8,689 nt of DNA from Caryophanales bacterium UBA6331 (GCA_002438065.1 DJSP01000097.1:1-8689); one strand, 5' to 3'. Positions 1 to 5,457 are shown, numbered from the stretch's first letter. Notes: generated by a model from the sequence alone, not told the origin. Numbers and translations are program-made.

Positions 1-48
1 TTAATTTATTATCTATGTTCTTATGCTTTAAATTCATAGAATAGTAAT

Positions 49-81
49 GTGAACGAAAAGTGAACGAAAAGTGAACGAAAA
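49..81. repeat. Three exact tandem copies of an 11-bp unit (GTGAACGAAAA)
   Basis: Copies lie at 49-59, 60-70 and 71-81 with no mismatch and no spacer. An 11-bp period puts each copy on nearly the same face of the helix, as in arrays of operator half-sites. The array ends about 50 bases before the start of the AlbA_2/ATPase regulator gene and abuts or overlaps its likely promoter. I infer a binding site, plausibly for the regulator itself. A protein target is not shown by the sequence. Confidence 0.9.
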
Positions 82-113
82 GCCTTGATATTTATTATAA
101 TAAAATATATATT
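72..113 (+). promoter_or_regulatory. Candidate promoter(s) for the AlbA_2/ATPase regulator
   Basis: Two arrangements are possible. One is TTGATA (85-90), a 17-bp spacer and TATATT (108-113), which would start transcription near 120, only about 11 bases before the ATG. The other is a consensus TATAAT (96-101) whose -35 position falls in the third 11-bp repeat (about 72-77, poor match), giving a leader of about 23 bases. In the second, a protein on the repeats would contact or block polymerase directly. The sequence does not decide between them. Confidence 0.5.
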
Positions 114-130
114 ATTGTTGGGTGATAAAA

Positions 131-1450
131 ATGAAACTAATCGAAAATGATTTTTGTGAATTAAAAAGTATTTTAACAAAAGATTTAAAAAAAGAAATAA
201 TCGCGTTTGCCAATACTAATGGTGGTAAAATATATATTGGAGTAGATGATAGTGGCAAAATTATTGGTGTAGAAGACATAGATAAAGTCTTACAAGCCAT
301 AACTGGAATGATAAATGAAGGAATTAAACCATCACTAATAGAATATGCTCAAATTAAAGTTGAAGAATTAGATGGAAAAAATTTAATTATTATAGATATT
401 CAAAGTGCTCCAAACAAACCATACTATTTAGCGGAAAAAGGTTTAAAACCAAGCGGAGTTTATTTACGTCATGGAGCATCTTGTATTCAAGCATCAGATG
501 AAATTATTAAAAAACTAATATTTGAACATTCAGGTCTTACTTTTGAAGAAATGGTGTCAAAAGATCAAAAATTAACCTTTAACTATTTAAAACAAAAATT
601 TAAAGAAAATAATTTAATATTTGATAAAAGTAAATATAAAATATTAAATATTTTAAATAAAGAAAATAAATATACTAATTTAGGATTATTGTTATCTGAC
701 CAATGTCCATACTCAATTAAATGTGCTATATTTAATGGACTTAATAAAATTGAATTTCGTGATAGAAAAGAATTTACTGGATCTATATTAAAACAAGTTG
801 ATGATATATTTAAATATTTTGAGATATTAAATAAAATAAGTGGAAAAATCATTGGATTAAAAAGAATAGACACACGAGATTACCCAGAATTCTCTTTAAG
901 AGAAGCTTTATTAAATGCTATTATACATAGAAGTTATTATTATAATAGCAGTGTTATGGTTAAAATTTATGATGACAGATTTGAAATAACATCTATGGGA
1001 GGATTAATAGATGGCATAACTATTGATGATATTTTTAAAGGAATTTCATTATCTAGAAATCCTAATTTATCAAATATTTTTTATAGATTTGGTTATGTTG
1101 AATCTTTTGGTACCGGAATTGGAAGAATTATGGATAGTTATATTGAATTTGACAAGAAACCTCTTTTTGATGCCACAGAAAACACTTTTTCTATCATATT
1201 ACCTAATATGAATTATAAAGAGGTTATTGATAACTATGTTAATGATAATAATATAATTTTTCACAGTTTATCTCAAGAAGATATGATAGTTCAATTTTTA
1301 AAAAAATATACCAAAATTAATAGAAATGAGACTGAAAAATTATTAAATGTTTCTAAAACAAGAGCATATAAAATTCTTGATGCTATGATTGATAAAAATA
1401 TTATAAATAAAGAGGATAATGGAAAAAATACATATTACATATTAAAATAA
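131..1450 (+). CDS. Predicted transcriptional regulator: AlbA_2 (Schlafen-type) DNA-binding domain, GHKL-type ATPase domain, winged helix
   Basis: The 439-residue protein has three parts. Residues ~3-125 match the AlbA_2/Schlafen-type domain (ELK near 10, then AFANTNGGKIYIGV at 25-38 and a DDSG turn). Residues ~250-345 match the ATPase domain found in this family (HATPase_c_4): an N-box with E258 and N262 in REALLNAIIHRS, then RNPNLSNIF and SFGTGIGR at 325-332. Residues ~380-439 form a winged helix, with a recognition-helix-like LLNVSKTRAYKIL. Such proteins are usually annotated as putative DNA-binding or RecG-like ATP-binding proteins; their signals are mostly unknown. I chose ATG 131 over the in-frame GTG at 122 because that GTG sits in the ribosome site GGGTGAT (120-126), four bases before the ATG. 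The gene appears monocistronic and converges on the next gene. Tandem repeats upstream suggest autoregulation, which is inference. Confidence 0.85.
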   Translation: MKLIENDFCELKSILTKDLKKEIIAFANTNGGKIYIGVDDSGKIIGVEDIDKVLQAITGMINEGIKPSLIEYAQIKVEELDGKNLIIIDIQSAPNKPYYLAEKGLKPSGVYLRHGASCIQASDEIIKKLIFEHSGLTFEEMVSKDQKLTFNYLKQKFKENNLIFDKSKYKILNILNKENKYTNLGLLLSDQCPYSIKCAIFNGLNKIEFRDRKEFTGSILKQVDDIFKYFEILNKISGKIIGLKRIDTRDYPEFSLREALLNAIIHRSYYYNSSVMVKIYDDRFEITSMGGLIDGITIDDIFKGISLSRNPNLSNIFYRFGYVESFGTGIGRIMDSYIEFDKKPLFDATENTFSIILPNMNYKEVIDNYVNDNNIIFHSLSQEDMIVQFLKKYTKINRNETEKLLNVSKTRAYKILDAMIDKNIINKEDNGKNTYYILK

Positions 1451-1466
1451 TAATATATAAATTCAA

Positions 1467-1508
1467 CAAAAAAGAAGATAAATTAATATCTCCTAATATT
1501 TACTTCTT
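1467..1508 (-). terminator. Probable rho-independent terminator of the membrane-protein gene
   Basis: Read on the minus strand, AAGAAGTAAAT (1508-1498) pairs with ATTTATCTTCTT (1483-1472), with one bulged base and a 14-base loop. A run of T follows, then GTTG. The 5' arm includes the last codons and the stop of the minus-strand gene. The stem is AU-rich, so strength is uncertain. Read on the plus strand there is no T-tract after the stem, so it is not clearly a terminator for the convergent regulator gene. Confidence 0.5.
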
Positions 1509-2492
1509 CTTAGTTAATTCCTTAACTTTATCTTTATTTTCTTTACTATATCCGTATAATATATCAGGATACATATTCATCATATCTTGATATAATTCTT
1601 CTAATGCCTTATTTTGTTTATGACTTATTGGATTAATATTAGCTATTGTAATGCTTTTACCTAATTTATTTACACTATATAGTATCTTATTTGTAACAAT
1701 TCCCCTTTGTCTTATTACAAATTGATAAACCCATAATAAATCTTTAACTTCAATCACATTTAATTCTGTATCATAACTTATAATATAATCATCACTTAAG
1801 AATACCTTACAAATTTTATTATGAATAGCTTTCCCATTATCAACATCATTAATAATTTTTTCTATTTTATCACCATATTTTTCTAATAACCTTTTACTGT
1901 TTTTTATTTTAACAACATAAATAATTATAAACACTAAACCAACAACAGTAATAATTCCACTAAGCATAAGCATAATATTAATATCTTCATCTGGATTATA
2001 ATATGTATCTAAATAATAATCTCCAACGGCCGCTTTAATTTGCTCGGTACTATAAGTATATTCATCATCACTTAAATAATCTTTTAATAATTCATAAGCC
2101 TCATCTTCTATTTTTTTAGATTGTCCATAAATAGTTAAAACTTCTGGTTTAATATCTGTTATTCCTAAAGAATAATCTTGAATATCTTTTAAGGAATTTA
2201 AATGTATATCATCTAAAACTACAACATAAGGTTTATTCTGATTATCATAAGCTAAATAATATTTTAAAACTTTAGTATCAACTTTTTGAGTAGCAAAATA
2301 ATCATCAAGTAAATCAACATCGACCTTAGCATAAGTTAATTCTTCTGTAACTCTATCTAAATAAATTGCTTCCTGATTACTTAATGCCCAATAAAAAATA
2401 CCTCCCATTGATATTCCTACAGCACATATAATTATTCCTATTACAAGTAATGCCTTAGAATAAACTTTCTTTACAAATTCTTCCATAATCAC
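1500..2492 (-). CDS. Unrecognised membrane protein with two TM helices, an acidic outer domain and a cytoplasmic C-terminal domain
   Basis: I do not recognise the family with confidence. The 330 residues show a basic N-terminus (KK at 8-9), a first membrane helix at ~14-37, an outward-facing, acid- and tyrosine-rich segment of ~134 residues (~38-171), a second helix at ~172-194 and a cytoplasmic domain of ~135 residues with a basic tail ending KKK. This N-in/C-in layout with a loop outside resembles small sensor or scaffold proteins, but no kinase, GGDEF, HAMP or HTH motif is visible. The cytoplasmic part holds a strand-rich stretch around IEVKDLLWVYQFVIRQRG (~255-272), as seen in several Firmicutes domains of unknown function. 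A ribosome site AGAGGTG (2503-2497) lies 4 bases before GTG 2492 and 10 before ATG 2486, so the start could be either. The gene is divergent from the C39 peptidase and has its own consensus promoter. Confidence 0.7.
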   Translation of the reverse strand: MIMEEFVKKVYSKALLVIGIIICAVGISMGGIFYWALSNQEAIYLDRVTEELTYAKVDVDLLDDYFATQKVDTKVLKYYLAYDNQNKPYVVVLDDIHLNSLKDIQDYSLGITDIKPEVLTIYGQSKKIEDEAYELLKDYLSDDEYTYSTEQIKAAVGDYYLDTYYNPDEDINIMLMLSGIITVVGLVFIIIYVVKIKNSKRLLEKYGDKIEKIINDVDNGKAIHNKICKVFLSDDYIISYDTELNVIEVKDLLWVYQFVIRQRGIVTNKILYSVNKLGKSITIANINPISHKQNKALEELYQDMMNMYPDILYGYSKENKDKVKELTKKK

Positions 2493-2509
2493 TAAACACC
2501 TCTAACATA

Positions 2510-2538
2510 ATTATATAAATTTAGTATTTATATTTCAA
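2510..2538 (-). promoter_or_regulatory. Sigma-A-type promoter of the membrane-protein gene
   Basis: On the minus strand TTGAAA (2538-2533), a 17-bp spacer and TATAAT (2515-2510) make a near-consensus housekeeping promoter. Transcription should start near 2503, at the AGAGGTG ribosome site, giving a leader of about 11-17 bases. Confidence 0.75.
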
Positions 2539-2557
2539 CTTAGAAAGATGATAAATA

Positions 2558-2567
2558 TTTACGTAAA
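2558..2567. other. 10-bp perfect palindrome TTTACGTAAA in the divergent promoter region
   Basis: The palindrome lies between the two divergent promoters, 20 bp upstream of the minus-strand -35 box and 45 bp upstream of the plus-strand -10 box. It shares TTTACGTA with the toxin-antitoxin operator arm near 4232-4239. It could be an operator common to both genes, but a 10-bp palindrome in such AT-rich DNA can also arise by chance. Confidence 0.3.
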
Positions 2568-2611
2568 GAATAATAAGAATATAAAATATATATTCCTCAA
2601 TTTTAATTCTT

Positions 2612-2620
2612 TGTTATAAT
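2612..2620 (+). promoter_or_regulatory. Extended -10 promoter of the C39 peptidase gene
   Basis: TGT followed by a perfect TATAAT (2615-2620) forms an extended -10 element. No good -35 box is found 16-18 bp upstream, which extended -10 promoters tolerate. The expected start near 2626-2628 coincides with GTGATG at 2627-2632, so the transcript has a leader of ten bases or fewer. Confidence 0.65.
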
Positions 2621-2635
2621 TAAAGTGTGATGCAC

Positions 2636-3532
2636 ATGAAAAAGAAATATAAAATATTAATAATTATTTTAATATTAATAGGAATAATATCTAACAATTA
2701 TATATGGTTTAGATTATATTCAAGGGAAAAAGATAAATTAAAACAAGCTATAATTCCTTCATTAAAAGATGATTATTATACTAACCAATTAATACTTTCT
2801 AAAAAAGATAATAATCATAGTTTTTATGAATATCAAGATGTACTAGATAAATATTACAGTAGTTTAAAAAACAGTTTTATTATTAACAATTTCCCATTAG
2901 TACAGCAAAATCCAAATTATCCTAATGGTTGTGAAGTAGCCAGTGCTACAATGCTACTAAAACATTATGGTATTAATATTGATATGAAGGAATATGTTGA
3001 TTCTTATTTACCACAAGAAGAAGTTTATGAAAAAGATGGTCTTAGATATGGACCAGATCCTAGTAAATATTATGCAGGAGATCCTAGCGATTCTTCTAGA
3101 GGATGGGGAACATTTTTACCAGTAATAAAAAATTCATTGTATACCATTTTTAAAGATAAACTTCCCGAAGGTACAGTAGGTCATGTTTATACTTCTGATG
3201 ATAAATTGCCTTTAGAAGAATATGTTCAAAATGGCAGCCCTGTCTTAGTATGGACAACAACTGATTATAGTGAAGCAAAAGATATTTATGAATGGTTTAG
3301 TTATGATAAATCAAGAACCTATACTTATCCTAAAAATGCTCACGTTGTTGTAATAGTTGGTATGGATAAAAAATATTATTATATTAATGATCCCTTAAAA
3401 GATGAAAAAGCAATTAAAGTACCAAGAAAGAAATTTAATAAAAGTTATGATTCAATGGGAAGACAAGCTCTAAATATTGAAATAACTAATATTTATGACA
3501 ACAATAATTTAAATGATCAAGAACATTCATAA
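2636..3532 (+). CDS. Membrane-anchored C39-family (Peptidase_C39_2-type) cysteine peptidase
   Basis: The 298-residue protein starts with a basic N-terminus and one hydrophobic segment (~7-27) that is probably an uncleaved signal anchor, so the catalytic part faces outside. Residues ~85-258 carry the papain-like C39 pattern: PLVQQNP with an oxyanion Gln (90 or 91), NGCEVASATM with catalytic C99, AHVVVIVG with H236, and YYINDP with D252. There is no ABC-transporter fusion, so this is a stand-alone peptidase, not a bacteriocin exporter domain. Its substrate is unknown; processing of envelope or secreted proteins is possible. ATG 2636 is preferred because GTGAT (2627-2631) lies four bases before it, the same spacing as at the regulator gene; GTG 2627 and ATG 2630 are in-frame alternatives. 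It is divergent from the unknown membrane protein, which may be functionally linked, and is followed by a plus-strand terminator. Confidence 0.85.
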   Translation: MKKKYKILIIILILIGIISNNYIWFRLYSREKDKLKQAIIPSLKDDYYTNQLILSKKDNNHSFYEYQDVLDKYYSSLKNSFIINNFPLVQQNPNYPNGCEVASATMLLKHYGINIDMKEYVDSYLPQEEVYEKDGLRYGPDPSKYYAGDPSDSSRGWGTFLPVIKNSLYTIFKDKLPEGTVGHVYTSDDKLPLEEYVQNGSPVLVWTTTDYSEAKDIYEWFSYDKSRTYTYPKNAHVVVIVGMDKKYYYINDPLKDEKAIKVPRKKFNKSYDSMGRQALNIEITNIYDNNNLNDQEHS

Positions 3533-3535
3533 TAT

Positions 3536-3558
3536 AAAAAATACACTCTTGTGAGTGT
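3536..3558 (-). terminator. Rho-independent terminator, minus strand, downstream of the toxin gene
   Basis: ACACTC (3543-3548) and GAGTGT (3553-3558) form a 6-bp stem with a 4-base loop. On the minus strand it is followed by A and six T (3541-3536), as expected for a terminator of the toxin-antitoxin operon about 120 bases downstream of its stop. On the plus strand the stem is followed by A-rich sequence instead. Confidence 0.65.
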
Positions 3559-3570
3559 TAAAAACATTAA

Positions 3571-3611
3571 AAGGAACGAATATTTAGTTTTAAAAATAAA
3601 CGTTCTTTTTT
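3571..3611 (+). terminator. Rho-independent terminator of the C39 peptidase gene
   Basis: GAACG (3574-3578) pairs with CGTTC (3601-3605). Inside, after a 2x2 internal loop, TATTT pairs with AAATA around an 8-base loop. Six T follow (3606-3611). With the oppositely oriented terminator at 3536-3558, this insulates the converging peptidase and toxin-antitoxin units. Confidence 0.65.
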
Positions 3612-3677
3612 ATTATGTAATTATTATTATCCAAATTTATAAAATACGATATTTACAAAAAAATTATTTTCTAATAA

Positions 3678-3950
3678 TCATTCATAATGTGTCCACATTC
3701 TAATTATGTGTATTTCGTTTTTACTTTTATCTATTTCATAAATTAATCTATGTTGTCTATTAATTCTTCTAGAATATAATCCATTTAAATCACCACTTAA
3801 TTTTTCATAACTTGGTGGGTAACAAAAAGGATCATTAATCATCAAATTTAAAATAGTTTTGGCATTTTTATCAAGCCCAGAATTTTTAAGCTTTATTTTA
3901 TCTTTTTCTGCTTGCTTTGAAAATTTAATTATGTAATTACCATTCTTCAT
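3678..3950 (-). CDS. yoeB: YoeB/Txe-family toxin (RelE-fold mRNA endoribonuclease)
   Basis: The 90-residue protein matches the family length (84-90). It shows SYEKLSGDLNGLYSRRI (47-63), QHRLIYEI (66-73) and the C-terminal THYE. The residues equivalent to the E. coli YoeB active site are all there: E49, R68 and H88-Y89. One extra Glu follows the usual terminal Tyr. Family members cleave mRNA on the ribosome when their antitoxin is degraded. ATG 3950 is chosen because AAAGGAG (3967-3961) lies 10 bases before it and because homology starts there; the reading frame stays open back to 4001 but that extension lies inside the antitoxin gene. Start and antitoxin stop overlap by 14 bases, implying translational coupling. 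The gene ends in TGA. It looks intact. Confidence 0.92.
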   Translation of the reverse strand: MKNGNYIIKFSKQAEKDKIKLKNSGLDKNAKTILNLMINDPFCYPPSYEKLSGDLNGLYSRRINRQHRLIYEIDKSKNEIHIIRMWTHYE

Positions 3951-4194
3951 CAGGTTTGTACTCCTTTGCAGTTTTCCAATTTTCATTTTCTCTAATTTCA
4001 TTTACGTTGTTTACAAATCCCGGAATAGATGATAAATATAATGTTTCTTCAATATTTTTCCATTCATCTTCTGAAATTAAAACCGCATTTTTGCCTTTGT
4101 TATTAACTATAGTAATTGGATTAAATCCAACATTTACATCGGAAACTAATTGAAATAAATTTTGTCTAGCATTTGTTATATTGATAGTACTCAT
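3937..4194 (-). CDS. yefM: Phd/YefM-family antitoxin
   Basis: The 85-residue protein has the family N-terminal DNA-binding part: STINITNARQNLFQLVSDV (2-20), then PITIVNNKGKNAVLISEDEW (26-45). An acidic, probably disordered tail (~46-85) ends PDEEW; in this family the tail wraps and neutralises the toxin. It is first in the operon, 14 bases overlapping the YoeB toxin. The ribosome site is GAGGTGAT (4207-4200), five bases before ATG 4194. Autorepression through the promoter palindrome, strengthened by the toxin complex, is the rule in this family and is inferred here. Confidence 0.92.
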   Translation of the reverse strand: MSTINITNARQNLFQLVSDVNVGFNPITIVNNKGKNAVLISEDEWKNIEETLYLSSIPGFVNNVNEIRENENWKTAKEYKPDEEW

Positions 4195-4216
4195 TTATAA
4201 TCACCTCACTTAATAA

Positions 4217-4245
4217 ATTATAACGTACTTTTTTACGTACGTCAA
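4217..4245 (-). promoter_or_regulatory. Promoter and palindromic operator of the toxin-antitoxin operon
   Basis: On the minus strand TTGACG (4245-4240), 17 bp and TATAAT (4222-4217) form a near-consensus promoter. The spacer holds an inverted repeat, ACGTAC (4223-4228) and GTACGT (4237-4242), separated by 8 bp; the -35-side arm is itself part of the palindrome ACGTACGT (4235-4242). Placement between the -35 and -10 boxes is suited to repression by YefM or YefM-YoeB. Transcription would start near 4210, giving a leader of about 16 bases. Confidence 0.8.
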
Positions 4246-4280
4246 GTCATAATCTACAATTATTATATGATTATTATAAG

Positions 4281-4310
4281 AAAAAAATTTCATTTAATTC
4301 TAAATGAAAT
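4281..4310 (-). terminator. Rho-independent terminator of tRNA-Arg
   Basis: ATTTCATTTA (4310-4301 read on the minus strand) and TAAATGAAAT form a perfect 10-bp stem with a 4-base loop. A run of T follows on the minus strand (4287-4281). It lies 17 bases past the tRNA 3' end and just before the toxin-antitoxin promoter, keeping the two units separate. Confidence 0.85.
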
Positions 4311-4326
4311 AAATTATCTACGCAAA

Positions 4327-4404
4327 TGGTGTCCCCGGGCAGAATCGAACTGCCAACCTATCCCTTAGGAGGGGATTGCTCTATCCTGCTTGAGCTACGA
4401 GGAC
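4327..4404 (-). tRNA. tRNA-Arg (anticodon CCU), with encoded CCA
   Basis: The 78-base minus-strand sequence folds as a complete cloverleaf: acceptor GTCCTCG/CGGGGAC (one G-U pair), D stem GCTC/GAGC, anticodon stem ATCCC/GGGAT around the loop CTCCTAA, variable loop AGGTT, and T arm GGCAG-TTCGATT-CTGCC. Discriminator A and CCA are encoded. Anticodon CCU reads AGG, a rare Arg codon in this AT-rich genome. No repeat of its 3' end, as a phage or island attachment site would leave, was seen in the window. Confidence 0.97.
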
Positions 4405-4418
4405 TTAATTACCATTAA

Positions 4419-4427
4419 AGTATACCA
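4419..4427 (-). promoter_or_regulatory. Extended -10 promoter of tRNA-Arg
   Basis: On the minus strand TGG-TATACT (4427-4419) forms an extended -10 element about 14 bases before the mature tRNA 5' end, so the tRNA precursor leader would be only about 8 bases. No convincing -35 box was found at 17 bp; TTGTAA lies 20 bp upstream. It is back to back with the superoxide reductase promoter. Confidence 0.6.
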
Positions 4428-4442
4428 TATTTATTTTAAAAG

Positions 4443-4451
4443 TGTTACAAT
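4443..4451 (+). promoter_or_regulatory. Extended -10 promoter of the superoxide reductase-mscL operon
   Basis: TGT-TACAAT (4443-4451) is an extended -10 element with no clear -35 box. Transcription should start near 4457-4458, only a few bases before the ribosome site AGGGTGAT (4461-4468). The divergent tRNA-Arg -10 lies just 15 bp away, so the two promoters may compete. Confidence 0.55.
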
Positions 4452-4463
4452 AATTACGAAAGG

Positions 4464-4832
4464 GTGATTAAAATAGAAGAATTAATAATTAAAAAATGTG
4501 AAAAATGTGGTAATACCATTAGAGTTTTAAATAATACTAATACTATAATTTGTTGTGGAGAAGAAATGAAAGTGTTAGAGCCACTTTATGAAGAAAATAA
4601 TGTCCATGTTCCAAATTTAGTTAAAAAAGATCGTTCACTTTATATAACTATGGATCATGTCATGGAAGATAATCACTACATATCTAAAATTTATATCTTA
4701 AGATATAATGAAGTAATTGAATATAATTTTAGTCCAGAGGATGAAATCGCTTTCGCATTCCCTTTTAGCGAAGAAATTAAAGTATATGCTTTATGTAATA
4801 AACATGGATTATGGGAAGGAAAAATAAAGTAA
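4464..4832 (+). CDS. dfx: Desulfoferrodoxin-type superoxide reductase
   Basis: The 122-residue protein (numbered from GTG 4464) has both parts of a two-iron desulfoferrodoxin. The N-terminal desulforedoxin-like site has C12, C15, C30 and C31 (CEKCG, CCGEE). The C-terminal catalytic iron site has H48, H65, H71, C111 and H114, in HVP, HVMEDNHYI and CNKHGLW. The enzyme family reduces superoxide to hydrogen peroxide in the cytoplasm without making oxygen, a defence typical of anaerobes. Oddly, the usual Glu-Lys before HVP is Asn46-Val47 here. The start is doubtful: no in-frame ATG exists upstream of the first Cys pair. GTG 4464 is embedded in the ribosome site GGGTGAT; the position four bases after that site, where ATG is expected, is ATA (4473-4475). 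Its stop overlaps the mscL start. Confidence 0.88.
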   Translation: MIKIEELIIKKCEKCGNTIRVLNNTNTIICCGEEMKVLEPLYEENNVHVPNLVKKDRSLYITMDHVMEDNHYISKIYILRYNEVIEYNFSPEDEIAFAFPFSEEIKVYALCNKHGLWEGKIK

Positions 4833-5272
4833 TGGAAAAAGATATTAGAAAAGCAACTGAAAAATTAGCTAAATCAAATAAAAAATTTATCAAAGAATTT
4901 AAAGAATTTATTGCCAGGGGTAATGTCGTTGACCTAGCCGTTGGTGTCGTAATTGGTGGAGCTTTTAGCAAAATAGTTTCATCATTAGTTAATGACATAA
5001 TTATGCCTTTAGTAGGAATAATTATTGGTGGAATTGACTTTTCAAGTTTATCTATTAAATTTAAAGATGCTACTATAAATTATGGAAACTTCATTCAAAC
5101 AGTTATTGATTTCTTAATTGTAGCATGGTGTATATTTGTTGTAATCAAATTAATAAATAGTTTTCAAAGAAAGAAAAAAGAAGAAGTTAAAAAGGAAGAA
5201 CCACCTAAAAAAGATGAACAAATAATTCTTTTAGAAGAAATTCGTGATTTATTAAAAAAGAATAATAAATAG
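4832..5272 (+). CDS. mscL: Large-conductance mechanosensitive channel MscL
   Basis: The 146-residue inner-membrane protein carries the family signature: KEFIARGNVVDLAVGVVIGG (24-43), leading into TM1 (~32-62), then a short outer loop with DFSSL, TM2 (~87-109) and a charged linker followed by the C-terminal helix ILLEEIRDLL. Family members form homopentamers that open under membrane tension to release solutes during osmotic downshock. Compared with typical MscL, where the FKEF motif starts within the first few residues, about 20 charged residues precede it here. ATG 4832 overlaps the superoxide reductase stop (TAATG), with AAGGA (4816-4820) 11 bases upstream; ATG 4811 is an in-frame alternative that would lie inside the upstream gene. 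It is co-transcribed with the superoxide reductase. Confidence 0.95.
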   Translation: MEKDIRKATEKLAKSNKKFIKEFKEFIARGNVVDLAVGVVIGGAFSKIVSSLVNDIIMPLVGIIIGGIDFSSLSIKFKDATINYGNFIQTVIDFLIVAWCIFVVIKLINSFQRKKKEEVKKEEPPKKDEQIILLEEIRDLLKKNNK

Positions 5273-5391
5273 GCTATAATAATATTCAAATATATTTATT
5301 TCGAATACCATATATTAGAGTTTATGATAATAATCTTTCTTCTTTCTAACCTTTCTTTATTTATGTTTTACCCTAAAATATCTAAGCTCTT

Positions 5392-5415
5392 AAGGACACG
5401 TAGTTGTCCTTTTAT
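5392..5415 (+). terminator. Probable terminator of the superoxide reductase-mscL operon
   Basis: AAGGACA (5392-5398) and TGTCCTT (5405-5411) form a 7-bp stem with a 6-base loop, followed by TTATATTTA, a broken T-tract. It lies about 120 bases past mscL and just before the next promoter. The rest of 5273-5391 is AT-rich with no convincing gene or structure. Confidence 0.5.
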
Positions 5416-5427
5416 ATTTAAATAAAA

Positions 5428-5438
5428 TGTGATAAAAT
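5428..5438 (+). promoter_or_regulatory. Probable -10 region of the acyltransferase-ligase operon
   Basis: TGTGATAAAAT contains TAAAAT (5433-5438), or GATAAA with an upstream TG. No good -35 box is placed correctly; TTGTCC (5404-5409) is too far. Transcription from here would start near 5445, at GTGATG (5446-5451), again leaving almost no leader. Confidence 0.45.
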
Positions 5439-5457
5439 ACTTTATGTGATGAATAAG

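Noticed and set aside
12..40. Inverted repeat TCTATG/CATAGA upstream of the 11-bp repeats
   Set aside because: Six-bp arms around a 17-base loop in AT-rich DNA, no T-tract; likely chance.
583..873. Minus-strand open frame of 96 codons inside the regulator gene
   Set aside because: Antisense shadow of a well-supported gene, with no ribosome site or recognisable domain; the same holds for the open frames at 112-300, 1023-1211, 3956-4153, 4777-4998 and 7130-7369.
2565..2612. AAAGAAT/ATTCTTT inverted repeat before the C39 promoter
   Set aside because: Seven AT-rich base pairs with a 34-base loop are expected by chance in this composition.
3951..4001. Longer start of the YoeB toxin at 4001
   Set aside because: The extra 17 residues lie in the antitoxin gene, have no homology to YoeB, and the AAAGGAG ribosome site points to ATG 3950.
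4327..4345. tRNA-Arg 3' end as a phage or island attachment site
   Set aside because: No second copy of the tRNA 3' end and no integrase gene in the window.
4631..4638. TCGTTCAC, reverse complement of 8 of the 11 bases of the repeat at 49-81
   Set aside because: Single copy inside the superoxide reductase coding sequence, explained by its codons; no tandem array.
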